Source of the DNA: an uncultured Eubacteriales bacterium
GTDB lineage: Bacteria > Bacillota > Clostridia > Oscillospirales > Oscillospiraceae
Length of the DNA: 15,216 nucleotides
Assembly (NCBI GenBank): GCA_900547315.1
Contig: URGI01000048.1
Span: 1-15,216 of the forward strand
Reading direction: 5' to 3'
Of the stretch, positions 6,520 through 14,275 are shown piece by piece. The position numbers and the translations under genes are program-made. How positions within the stretch are numbered: position 1 is the first letter of the stretch; each line of letters begins with the position of its first letter. The notes under the pieces are model-generated. The model was not told the origin of the DNA. It did no database searches and worked only from the letters and a program-made list of their open reading frames with translations.

Positions 6520-7506
6520 ATGGCAGTCAGCAATGAAATGATGAAAGACATGTATACGCGGATGCTGCGTATACGTGACTTTGAAAATGCGACCTCAAGA
6601 CTGTACGCGGAAGGGAAGATACCGGGCTTCTGCCATCTGTATATCGGCGAGGAAGCCGTCGCAACGGGCGTGTGCGAATGCCTTACGGATGAAGACTATA
6701 TCACCAGCACGCACCGCGGCCACGGCCATATAATCGCCAAGGGCGGAGACATGCGCCTTATGATGGCGGAGCTCTTCGGCCGTGCGACCGGCTATTGCCA
6801 CGGCAAGGGCGGTTCCATGCATATCGCGGACAGAGACAAGGGCATCCTCGGCGCGAACGGCATCGTCGGCGCAGGGCAGTGCATTAGCTGCGGCGCGGGA
6901 CTGTCCATACAGCTGCGCAAGACGGATCAGGTCTGCGTCTGCTTCTTCGGCGACGCGTCCACGAACCAGGGCACATTCCATGAATCACTCAATATCGCAT
7001 CGCTGTGGAAGCTTCCGGTCGTGTTCGTGTGTGAGAACAATCTCTACGGCATATCCGTCAGTCAGGAGCACCATCAGGCGATAAAGGATATCTCCGTGCG
7101 CGCCGTCGCGTACAATATGCCCGGCGTAACGGTCGACGGCAATGACCCGCTGGCCGTATATGAGGCGGCGAGCGAAGCTGTGGCGCGCGCCCGTGAAGGC
7201 AAGGGGCCGACGCTCATCGAGTGCAAGACCTACCGCCAGCACGGCCACTTTGAAGGAGACCCCGCGCCCTATAAGCCTGCGGAGGAGCAGGCGGCGTGGA
7301 TGAAGAGAGACCCCATCCCCAATTTCAGAAAGTACCTTATCGATAACGGCGTGGCGGACGAGGATGAGCTTTGCGGCATTGAGGCAGGCGTTGCAAAGGA
7401 AGTCAGCGACGCGATCGAGTTTGCCGCCGCCCAGCCCTGGCCAGACGCGGATTCCGTTGTTGTCGATGTATATTCGGATATAGTAGAGGAGGCAAGAAAG
7501 AGATGA
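6520..7506 (+). CDS. acoA: 2-oxoacid/acetoin dehydrogenase E1 component, alpha subunit (acetoin dehydrogenase-like)
   Basis: Alpha half of the thiamine diphosphate E1 enzyme that decarboxylates (or cleaves) the substrate and passes the acyl group to the lipoyl arm of E2. The 328 residues contain the FCHLYIGEEAVATGV opening (37-51), the THRGHGH segment (64-70), GGSMHIAD (97-104), and the ThDP/Mg motif from GDAST (144) to ENN (172-174). The third residue of the usual GDG is Ala here. The phosphorylation-loop region YRQHGHFEGDP (238-248) is of the AcoA type. Length and wording are closest to acetoin dehydrogenase E1 alpha from memory; pyruvate or branched-chain oxoacids are possible substrates. 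AGGAGG at 6506-6511 supports the ATG. It overlaps E1 beta by ATGA. The aco symbol is tentative. Confidence 0.88.
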   Translation: MAVSNEMMKDMYTRMLRIRDFENATSRLYAEGKIPGFCHLYIGEEAVATGVCECLTDEDYITSTHRGHGHIIAKGGDMRLMMAELFGRATGYCHGKGGSMHIADRDKGILGANGIVGAGQCISCGAGLSIQLRKTDQVCVCFFGDASTNQGTFHESLNIASLWKLPVVFVCENNLYGISVSQEHHQAIKDISVRAVAYNMPGVTVDGNDPLAVYEAASEAVARAREGKGPTLIECKTYRQHGHFEGDPAPYKPAEEQAAWMKRDPIPNFRKYLIDNGVADEDELCGIEAGVAKEVSDAIEFAAAQPWPDADSVVVDVYSDIVEEARKR

Positions 7507-8465
7507 TCCTGACTTATCGTGAAGCTATCCGCGAGGGTATGAGCATAAGAATGCGTGAAGATCCGAGAGTTATCCTCTTCGGTGAGGACACCGGCGCCTA
7601 CGGCGGCAGCTTCGGCATCACCCTCGGCATGTATGATGAATTCGGCGGCGACCGCGTGCGCGATACACCGATATCCGAAAGCGCAATAATCGGCTGCGCC
7701 GTCGGCTCCGCGGCTACCGGCATGAGACCGATCGCAGAGCTCGTTTTCTGCGACTTCCTGACCGTTGCGATGGATCAGATCGCCAATCAGGCGGCAAAGA
7801 TGCGCTATATGTTCGGCGGAAAGATATCTCTCCCCATGGTTGTCCGCATGCCTGCGGGCGCGGGACAGGGCGGCGCCGCGCAGCACTCCCAGTCTCTCGA
7901 AGCGTGGGTCACTCATGTGCCCGGCCTCAAGGTCGTGTATCCTTCGACTCCGCAGGATGCGCTTGGCCTTATCCTGTCCGCTATCGACGATGATAACCCC
8001 GTAATATATTTTGAAAACAAGATAATAAAAGAGAAAGCCGATATCACCAATTTTGATCCCATCCCGCTCGGCAAGGGCAATATCGTGCGCGAAGGTACGG
8101 ATATTTCCGTTATCACCTACGGCCTTCAAGTCTACGATGCGAAGAAGGCGGCGGATATTCTCGCCAAGGACGGCATAAGCCTTGAGATCATCGACCTGCG
8201 TACGCTCTATCCGCTGGACAAGGACATGATACGCAGCAGCATCGCAAAGACTCACCACGCTATCGTTATCACCGAAGAAACCAAGCGCGGCGGCTACGGC
8301 GGAGAGATCAGCGCAACCATAGCCGAGGAAATGTTCGACGAGCTTGACGGCCCCGTCGTGCGCATCGGCTCGCTCAATACCCCCGTCCCCGTGTCTCCGA
8401 TCCTTGAACAGGCGTTCATGCCCAACTATCAGGATATCGTCAACGCCGCACGGAAAATGCTGTGA
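7503..8465 (+). CDS. acoB: 2-oxoacid/acetoin dehydrogenase E1 component, beta subunit
   Basis: Beta half of E1; it binds the pyrimidine part of ThDP and docks E1 onto E2. The 320-residue protein has the transketolase-like pyrimidine domain with FGEDTGAYGG (26-35), DTPISES with the likely catalytic Glu59, RPIAELVFCDF (75-85), NQAAKMRYMFGG (95-106) and AQHSQSLEAW with conserved His128 (126-135), then the transketolase C-terminal domain from about residue 195. Length is normal. The start overlaps the E1 alpha stop (ATGA), indicating coupled translation and 1:1 synthesis. No separate ribosome binding site stronger than the local AGGAGG-like purines (7488-7493 region) was needed. Assignment to acetoin rather than pyruvate is uncertain. 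Confidence 0.9.
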   Translation: MILTYREAIREGMSIRMREDPRVILFGEDTGAYGGSFGITLGMYDEFGGDRVRDTPISESAIIGCAVGSAATGMRPIAELVFCDFLTVAMDQIANQAAKMRYMFGGKISLPMVVRMPAGAGQGGAAQHSQSLEAWVTHVPGLKVVYPSTPQDALGLILSAIDDDNPVIYFENKIIKEKADITNFDPIPLGKGNIVREGTDISVITYGLQVYDAKKAADILAKDGISLEIIDLRTLYPLDKDMIRSSIAKTHHAIVITEETKRGGYGGEISATIAEEMFDELDGPVVRIGSLNTPVPVSPILEQAFMPNYQDIVNAARKML

Positions 8466-8490
8466 CCGCGTTTCGGAAGGAGTTTTAGGT

Positions 8491-9798
8491 ATGGCCTTTT
8501 ATGTATCAATGCCCAAGCTCGGAATGACGATGACGGAGGGCACGATAAGTGAATGGAAGAAGAAAGAGGGAGACGCCGTCGCGGTCGGCGACCCGCTTTT
8601 CGACGTGGAGACAGACAAGCTGACGAATACGATAAACGCCTATGAGGCGGGAACTGTGCTCAAAATACTCGTGAACGACGGCGAGACCGCGGCCTGCCAG
8701 CAGCCCGTCGCCATTATGGGGCAGGCGGGTGAGGACATCTCCGGCCTTACGGGGGCTGCTGCCGCACCGGCCGAGGAGAAGACAGAGCAGCCTGCCGAGC
8801 AGAGCGTACAGCCCGCCGCGCACAAGGCCGGTGAGCGCCTGATAATCTCGCCGAGGGCGAAGAAAGTTGCCGCAGAGCTTGGGATAGACACGCATTATGT
8901 CACGGGGACCGGACCGAACGGCCGCATCGTCGAGAGGGACATCCGCAATTATAAGCCTGCCGCGCAGGAAGAGCACAGCGTAAAGATGTCTCCGCTCGCG
9001 AAAAAGATCGCCGCAGACATCGGGGTAGATGTGAACGATATCCCGAGCGACGGGCGCGTCATGGCAGGGGATATCCTCAAGTATCTGCATGACAGCCGCG
9101 TACCGGTGCAGGAGGCTCCCGCCCGCGAGGAGACCGTGAATATGGACGGCATGCGCAAGGCTATCGCGCGCAACATGCTCAATTCCCATATGACCAGCCC
9201 CACCGTCACCTTTGATCTGAGTGTGGACATGACCAATCTCAAGGAGTACCGCGCCCAGCTCAAGGCGAATGATATCAAGGTGAGCTATACTGACATACTG
9301 GTCAAATTCGTCTCGAAAGCGCTCACGGAATTCCCCGCGCTCAACTGCTCGGTGGACGGAAATAAGATCATCTATAAGCACTATGTCAACATGGGCGTCG
9401 CCGTTGCGCTCGATAACGGGCTTGTTGTGCCGAATGTTCCCGATGCTGACAAGAAGAGCCTGACGGAGATATCCTCGGAGGTCAAGGAACTTGCAGAGCT
9501 TGCCCGCAGCGGGAAGCTCCCGATGGAGCGTCTCCACGGCGGCACGTTTACTATAACCAACCTCGGCATGTACGGCATAGAGAGCTTCTCTCCCATCATA
9601 AATCAGCCTGAGGTGGCGATCCTCGGCGTGTGCGCAATGCAGGACAAGCCTGTCGTTGTGGACGGCCAGATCACCGTCCGGACGATGATGAACATGTGCC
9701 TCACCGCCGACCACAGAGTTGTGGACGGAGCCCTTGCCGCACAGTTCCTGCATCGGGTCAAAACGCTCATGGAAAACCCGGCGCTCATGCTTGCATAA
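8491..9798 (+). CDS. acoC: Dihydrolipoamide acyltransferase (E2) with two tandem E1/E3-binding domains
   Basis: Core subunit that carries the acyl group on lipoate and transfers it to CoA. In 435 residues: lipoyl domain (1-78) with ETDK and the lipoylated Lys43; an Ala/Glu/Pro-rich linker (88-115); one peripheral-subunit-binding domain (118-154, from SPRAKKVAAELG to NGRIVERDI); a second one (166-200, from SPLAKKIAADIG to GRVMAGDIL); then the catalytic acyltransferase domain (215-435) with the active-site TADHRVVDG, His408. Two binding domains rather than one is notable. ATG at 8491 is chosen because GGAAGGAG (8475-8482) precedes it and the lipoyl domain begins at once; the frame stays open back to 8344, but that part overlaps E1 beta. 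It lies 25 bases after E1 beta. Confidence 0.92.
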   Translation: MAFYVSMPKLGMTMTEGTISEWKKKEGDAVAVGDPLFDVETDKLTNTINAYEAGTVLKILVNDGETAACQQPVAIMGQAGEDISGLTGAAAAPAEEKTEQPAEQSVQPAAHKAGERLIISPRAKKVAAELGIDTHYVTGTGPNGRIVERDIRNYKPAAQEEHSVKMSPLAKKIAADIGVDVNDIPSDGRVMAGDILKYLHDSRVPVQEAPAREETVNMDGMRKAIARNMLNSHMTSPTVTFDLSVDMTNLKEYRAQLKANDIKVSYTDILVKFVSKALTEFPALNCSVDGNKIIYKHYVNMGVAVALDNGLVVPNVPDADKKSLTEISSEVKELAELARSGKLPMERLHGGTFTITNLGMYGIESFSPIINQPEVAILGVCAMQDKPVVVDGQITVRTMMNMCLTADHRVVDGALAAQFLHRVKTLMENPALMLA

Positions 9799-9818
9799 TT
9801 TAGGAGGACGGATATTCA

Positions 9819-11495
9819 ATGGCGACCAATGTCATCATGCCGAAGCTTGGAATGACCATGACTGAGGGCACGATAATCAAATGGCATAAAAAAGTCGGGG
9901 ACGCGATCGAAGAGGGCATGCCGCTCTTTGATGTGGAGACCGACAAGCTTACAAATACGGTGAATGCGAATGTTTCCGGAACGCTCCTGAAAATAAGTGT
10001 TCCGGAGGATGGTACGGCGGACTGCCTGGCGGTCGTTGCGGTCATTGGCAGCGAGGGCGAGAAGCTCGAAGCCGAACCCGCACCGGCTGCCGCGCCGCAG
10101 ACGGAGAGCGGCAATGATCTCATCGTCATCGGCGGCGGCCCGGGCGGATACGTCGCGGCAATACGCGGCGCGCAGCTTGGAATGAAGGTCACGCTCATCG
10201 AGGCGGACGCCGTCGGCGGTACCTGCCTCAACCGCGGCTGCATGCCGACAAAGGCACTTCTGCATTCTGCCGAGGTGTACGAGCTGGCAACGCACTCTGC
10301 CGGCATCGGCATAGTGGCGAACGACGTTTCGGTAGACTGGAACGCGGTGCAGAATGCGCGCGCCGGTGTAACGAAAAAGCTCACCGACGGCGTGAAAGCG
10401 CTCATAAAGGCAAATAAGATTACGCTGATATCCGGAAAGGCGAGCTTCGCAGACCCGAAAACAGTCTCAGTCGGCGGCAGGATACTGACTGCCGGAAAGA
10501 TAATCATCGCCTCCGGCAGCGCGCCGATCGTCCCGCCGATAAAGGGGATCAGCGAATGCGGCGCGGTCATTGATTCTACGGCCTGCCTGCAGCTCGACCA
10601 TGTTCCGGAGAGCCTGCTCGTTATCGGCGGCGGAGTGATCGGCCTTGAGCTTGGCAGCGTGTACGCGCGTTTTGGCAGCAAGGTCACGGTAGTTGAGATG
10701 AGCCCCAAGCTCCTGCCGCTCATGGATTCGGAGCTTACCGCGATGGTTCGCCGCCAGCTTGAGACCAAGGGCATGGAGATACTCACGGAGAGTAAGGTCG
10801 TCTCCGTGGAAAACTGCGGCGCTGGCGGCAGAGTTCATATCGAGTGCCCGAACGGCGAGAGGACAGTGGAGGCAGAAAAGATACTGCTCTGCGTTGGCCG
10901 TAAGCCCAATATCGAAGGACTGGGACTTGAGAAAGCCGGAGTAAAGACGGAGCGCGGCTATATCCAGGTCAACGATCGGATGGAGACTTCCGTTCCGGGC
11001 ATATACGCCGTCGGCGACTGCAACGGGAAGCTTATGCTGGCTCATGCCGCAATGGCTATGGGCGAGACGGCGGCCGAGAATGCAGCTGGCGGCAGCAAGA
11101 CCTTCATTGCGGCTTACAGCCCGTCCTGCGCATATATCGGTCCCGAGCTTGCCGGTGTTGGATATACCGAGGAACAGCTCAAGGAAAAGGGCGTGGACTA
11201 CAAAGTCGGCAGATTTGTTACCGCCGCAAACGGCAGAAGCCTTGTGTCCGGCCATGTTGACGGCATGGTCAAGATCATTGCCGGTGAAAAATACGGCGAG
11301 ATACTCGGTGTACACATCATGGCGCCGAGCGCGACCGAGCTTATCGAAGAGGCGGCACTGGCCATTCGGCTCGAAGCCACGGTGGATGAGCTTGTGGATA
11401 CGATACACTGCCATCCGACCGTGTCCGAGGCGCTGCGCGAGGCGGCGCTTGCGGTAGATGGCCGCGCGATACATATGCCGAATAAAAAGAAGTAA
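9819..11495 (+). CDS. lpdA: Dihydrolipoyl dehydrogenase (E3) with N-terminal lipoyl domain
   Basis: Reoxidises the dihydrolipoyl groups of the complex with FAD and passes electrons to NAD+. The 558 residues are about 80-100 longer than plain E3 because of an N-terminal lipoyl domain (1-78, ETDK, Lys43) nearly identical to that of the E2 next door, joined by an Ala/Pro-rich linker (82-97). The E3 part has FAD-binding GGGPGG (105-110), the redox pair Cys136 and Cys141 in GGTCLNRGCMPTK, NAD-binding GGGVIG (270-275), YAVGDCNG (396-403), and the C-terminal HCHPTVSE with catalytic His532 and Glu537. Lipoyl-E3 fusions are known for acetoin dehydrogenase complexes and some pyruvate dehydrogenases. 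AGGAGG at 9802-9807; 20 bases after E2. Last gene of the operon. Confidence 0.94.
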   Translation: MATNVIMPKLGMTMTEGTIIKWHKKVGDAIEEGMPLFDVETDKLTNTVNANVSGTLLKISVPEDGTADCLAVVAVIGSEGEKLEAEPAPAAAPQTESGNDLIVIGGGPGGYVAAIRGAQLGMKVTLIEADAVGGTCLNRGCMPTKALLHSAEVYELATHSAGIGIVANDVSVDWNAVQNARAGVTKKLTDGVKALIKANKITLISGKASFADPKTVSVGGRILTAGKIIIASGSAPIVPPIKGISECGAVIDSTACLQLDHVPESLLVIGGGVIGLELGSVYARFGSKVTVVEMSPKLLPLMDSELTAMVRRQLETKGMEILTESKVVSVENCGAGGRVHIECPNGERTVEAEKILLCVGRKPNIEGLGLEKAGVKTERGYIQVNDRMETSVPGIYAVGDCNGKLMLAHAAMAMGETAAENAAGGSKTFIAAYSPSCAYIGPELAGVGYTEEQLKEKGVDYKVGRFVTAANGRSLVSGHVDGMVKIIAGEKYGEILGVHIMAPSATELIEEAALAIRLEATVDELVDTIHCHPTVSEALREAALAVDGRAIHMPNKKK

Positions 11496-11539
11496 ACCGA
11501 TAACCACCTAAGTCTGCCGTCTTATGTGCGGCCGCGGCA

Positions 11540-11590
11540 AAAACGAAAACCGCCATGCTCAGACACTGTTCTGAACATGGCGGTATTTTC
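11540..11590. terminator. Bidirectional intrinsic terminator (E3 gene / DUF2087 gene)
   Basis: ACCGCCATG (11549-11557) pairs with CATGGCGGT (11576-11584), and after one C-A mismatch TCAGA pairs with TCTGA around a 6-base loop, 14 bp in all. An A-rich stretch precedes it and ATTTTC follows. It sits between the convergent E3 gene (stop at 11495) and the DUF2087 gene (stop at 11598) and can serve both. Confidence 0.85.
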
Positions 11591-11597
11591 TTGCCGT

Positions 11598-11912
11598 TCA
11601 AATATATTTTGCCGTGAATTCGTCAAGAGCCGGAATGCTTTCACAGCGCCAGTATTCCGCGCCGTTGTCGGTTCGCTCTACAAGCTTCTTGTTATACAGC
11701 TCGCGCCGCAGTGTCGCGGGATCGTGGAACGTGCTCCACGCGTCCAACAGGTCGTTCAGCTCGGCTTCGGAATAGCGCCTGTCCGGCTCAAGCTTCCCAG
11801 CGAGATACCACAGCGCGGCGAGCTTTTTACGGTTCTTCGCGGGGAACGCGGTGAGCTGCATTTTGCCGTTGAGAAAAGGCTGAATCAGCCGCAGCAGAGA
11901 AGAATCATCCAT
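11598..11912 (-). CDS. Small DUF2087-domain protein
   Basis: A 104-residue cytoplasmic protein with no signal or membrane segment. Residues about 22-90 fit the DUF2087 pattern as I remember it: FPAKNRKKLAALWYLA, then a RRYSEAELNDLL helix, and LRRELYNKKLVERTDNGAEYW near the end. DUF2087 looks like a small winged-helix unit and is often found alone or fused to ArsR-type or acetyltransferase domains; the molecular role is unknown. The ATG overlaps the end of the TetR gene by 8 bases, with a weak GGGGGA ribosome binding site, so it is probably translationally coupled to the regulator. It is the last gene of the - strand operon. A role as co-regulator is a guess from context. Confidence 0.78.
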   Translation of the reverse strand: MDDSSLLRLIQPFLNGKMQLTAFPAKNRKKLAALWYLAGKLEPDRRYSEAELNDLLDAWSTFHDPATLRRELYNKKLVERTDNGAEYWRCESIPALDEFTAKYI

Positions 11913-12537
11913 TTTTGCATCCCCCGATCATCTCGGTGAACAGTCTGTCGCGGTCAAAATCTCCGGAGACAAAGCCGGGAATTTCCTTTATCGCCTTGCA
12001 GATACTGAGGCTGAAGCCGGTCAGAATAGCGCCGATCTCCGCGTCGGAGTACGGGCAGTCGCCGGTGACGATGAGCGCGGCGATGCCGTACACCACGATC
12101 CACAGGTCGCGGAAATAGCGCTCGACTTCGGCTTCGCTGATGTGGTATATCCGCTCCAGCGGCTCCTTCACATAGTCCAGCGAATGGCGCATCGCGTCCA
12201 TCGCGCCCTTTTCACCCGCGTCATGCGTGAGAAAAAGAAGCCTGTACAGCTCCGGCTCCTCGCGCGCGAAGCGGATATACTGCATTCCAAAGCCGTAAAA
12301 CGGGATTTCCGCCTGCAGCCCCTCTTCCACGTAGCCGTCGTATATCGACTCCGCCGCCGAGCGCACCGCGCCGCGAGCCTCGGCCATCGTAGAAAAGCAG
12401 GTGAACACCGGCTGAGTCGATACGCCAAGCTCGTCCGCAATAGCCCGCGCGGTCAGCGCGCCTATGCCATTCCGGCGCACTACCTGCAGGGCGGCGTCGG
12501 TTATTTCCGCTCTGGTAAATTTGAATTTCGGTGCCAT
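11905..12537 (-). CDS. TetR/AcrR family transcriptional regulator
   Basis: A 210-residue predicted DNA-binding protein. The N-terminal TetR helix-turn-helix spans about residues 8-55 (FTRAEITDAALQVVRRNG, then LTARAIADELGVSTQPVFTCF, where the usual Tyr of the recognition helix end is Cys). The rest (about 60-200) is an all-helical ligand/dimer domain without a recognisable pocket motif. GGAGAG at 12543-12548 lies 5 bases before the ATG. It starts 25 bases after the VWA gene on the same strand and overlaps the DUF2087 gene, so it belongs to that transcript and could autoregulate it. Effector and targets cannot be read from sequence. Confidence 0.9.
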   Translation of the reverse strand: MAPKFKFTRAEITDAALQVVRRNGIGALTARAIADELGVSTQPVFTCFSTMAEARGAVRSAAESIYDGYVEEGLQAEIPFYGFGMQYIRFAREEPELYRLLFLTHDAGEKGAMDAMRHSLDYVKEPLERIYHISEAEVERYFRDLWIVVYGIAALIVTGDCPYSDAEIGAILTGFSLSICKAIKEIPGFVSGDFDRDRLFTEMIGGCKNG

Positions 12538-12562
12538 ATAAACTCTCCGTTTTTCGTCAGCA

Positions 12563-14275
12563 TCAAAGATTTTTTATCTGGTTGCTTATCAGCATGCCCA
12601 CTGTGTCCGCAAACATGCTCAGCGAGCGGATGCGCGCAAAGTCGCGCCCGTAGACAAGCTTCGCCGAGGCGACGTCCTCGTCGTCGCCGGTGAACACGCA
12701 CATCACCGCGATGCCGTCCGCCCGCGCGCGGCGCACCTCAAGCGCAGCGTCGGTTATTCCGGCGTCTTTTTCATAGGTCACAAGCTCGTCCGTCTCGCGG
12801 CGGCGGGTCTTTACAACGTCGTTCGGCTTCACATCGGACAGGATGATGAGCAGCTTGTGCTCGTATGGGGAAGCGTTCATCAGCCGGTGCAGCGCGGCGA
12901 TGGCGAGACCGTCGCGGTTGCAGCCGTTGGAGACGTATTCAAATATCCGCCGATTGTCGCGCGGACGGTCATAGTCCCGAAAAACGCGGAGCACGGTGTA
13001 GCCCGTCATGGAGCAGAACGAACTGACCCGACAGGGAATGCCGCAGCGCGTGAGGCTCTCGGCGACCATGTAGCCCTGCGCGGAGACGATCTCCTGCCGC
13101 GTTTTCTGCGAGGTCGAGGCGTCGAGCAGTATGTCCACCGACAGCCCGCCGATGTCGTCATGCTCCGTCTTGCGGAACACGCGGCTGTCGCCGAAGCTCA
13201 GCGCGCGCCATACGCGTCCGCCGTCGAGCCGACCGGAATTCGCGCGGATGATGGCGGGCTGGAGATGCATGAGCGCTGAGTTCTGAATCTTCGAACTCAG
13301 CTTTGCTATGGCGCTGCGGTTCTGCGCGAGGCTTGCGTCGTAGCTTGCGCGGTTCTTCACTATCTGCGCCGCCTCGCGCTGGCGCGACAGCGCTTCAAAG
13401 CCGTTGCGTATCTGCGCCGCGTCCGGACGGTCGCCGGATGTGATGAGCAGATGGCAGGATTCATGGCTGCCGGTACAGAGCTCGCGTTCGAGCTTGTCCG
13501 TTTTTGCAGGAGAGAATATGCTCCTGCCGTACTTCGTCTCCATGAACTCGCGCAGCTCCTGCGCGGTCATCTTGGTTTTCAGCTCCTTCTGCTGCACGTC
13601 GCCATCCGTCGAGCCGCCGTAGACGTCCTGCGGATGCTGCGTGAAGCCAAGGCCGAACCTGCGAAACTGGGTATCGGCGTTCTTCCTGCCGCGCTTTTTG
13701 AACGGCTGCGTGAAGCTGCGCTTCTGCGCGCGTCGGCGCTCCTCGGTGCATATCTGAAACCAGCGCTCGAACAGCTCCTTCGCCCGCGCGGCGATCTCCG
13801 TTTCCGTCATGTCCGGCGTGAACTCCAGCTCGTCGAGGAGCTTGGAGTCGTATTTGTTCATGCGCGATTCAAGCCCCAGCACGCGCGAAAAGTGCGCGAG
13901 CGCGAGCGAATCGTAGAATTGAAAATCCTCCGCACCCTGATGCTGCCGCACGAACTGCTCGGCGTATCTGCGCCGAAGCGCTTCCAGCGCCGGGCGCTGC
14001 GGCAGCTCTCGCTGATAGACGCAGTTTTCAAGCCCCAGCCAGAACAGATCCGTGTATGTGTCGGCGTCCTCATATTGCTGAAGCCCTGCGAATATCTGCG
14101 CGAACACCGCGTAGTCGTAGTGCTTCCGCGCCGCGCCGAAGATGCAGTTCCAGTAGAGGTCGGCTCTGCCTTTCACGTCGTAGGCGCGGAAATCAGGGCG
14201 GAAGTCGTAGCGGCCGGCGCAGTTCCAGACGATGTTTGCCGCGCGCTTTTGCTGCCGCTCGTCTATCTCGGTCAT
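12563..14275 (-). CDS. VWA-domain protein (CbbO/NorD/CoxE-like) partner of the AAA+ ATPase
   Basis: A 570-residue cytoplasmic protein with a large helical N-terminal region and a C-terminal von Willebrand A domain (about 376-565). The metal-ion-dependent adhesion site is visible: DASTS (385-389), the NRDG segment (453-456) as likely third motif, and SDVKPND (480-486), where family members usually have a DGKPxD. Upstream is a Cys/His cluster, CTGSHESCH (267-275), and a basic Arg/Lys stretch (178-197). Such VWA proteins pair with MoxR-type ATPases (CbbQ-CbbO, NorQ-NorD) to remodel or metallate a client enzyme. The ATG overlaps the ATPase stop (ATGA), so the two are co-translated. The client is not encoded here, and the family role in Clostridia is unknown to me. 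Confidence 0.83.
   Translation of the reverse strand: MTEIDERQQKRAANIVWNCAGRYDFRPDFRAYDVKGRADLYWNCIFGAARKHYDYAVFAQIFAGLQQYEDADTYTDLFWLGLENCVYQRELPQRPALEALRRRYAEQFVRQHQGAEDFQFYDSLALAHFSRVLGLESRMNKYDSKLLDELEFTPDMTETEIAARAKELFERWFQICTEERRRAQKRSFTQPFKKRGRKNADTQFRRFGLGFTQHPQDVYGGSTDGDVQQKELKTKMTAQELREFMETKYGRSIFSPAKTDKLERELCTGSHESCHLLITSGDRPDAAQIRNGFEALSRQREAAQIVKNRASYDASLAQNRSAIAKLSSKIQNSALMHLQPAIIRANSGRLDGGRVWRALSFGDSRVFRKTEHDDIGGLSVDILLDASTSQKTRQEIVSAQGYMVAESLTRCGIPCRVSSFCSMTGYTVLRVFRDYDRPRDNRRIFEYVSNGCNRDGLAIAALHRLMNASPYEHKLLIILSDVKPNDVVKTRRRETDELVTYEKDAGITDAALEVRRARADGIAVMCVFTGDDEDVASAKLVYGRDFARIRSLSMFADTVGMLISNQIKNL

Noticed and set aside
8344..8490. 49-codon N-terminal extension of E2
   Set aside because: It overlaps the E1 beta gene in another frame; the lipoyl domain starts right at the ATG at 8491, which has a good ribosome binding site.
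8506..9819. 437-residue antisense frame opposite the E2 gene
   Set aside because: Same artefact of codon bias; composition is His/Arg/Leu-rich with no motif and the + strand E2 domains are unambiguous.
13451..13465. HExxH zinc-protease motif (His-Glu-Ser-Cys-His) in the VWA protein
   Set aside because: Pattern match only; there is no protease fold or downstream ligand context, and the Cys/His cluster reading is more sensible.
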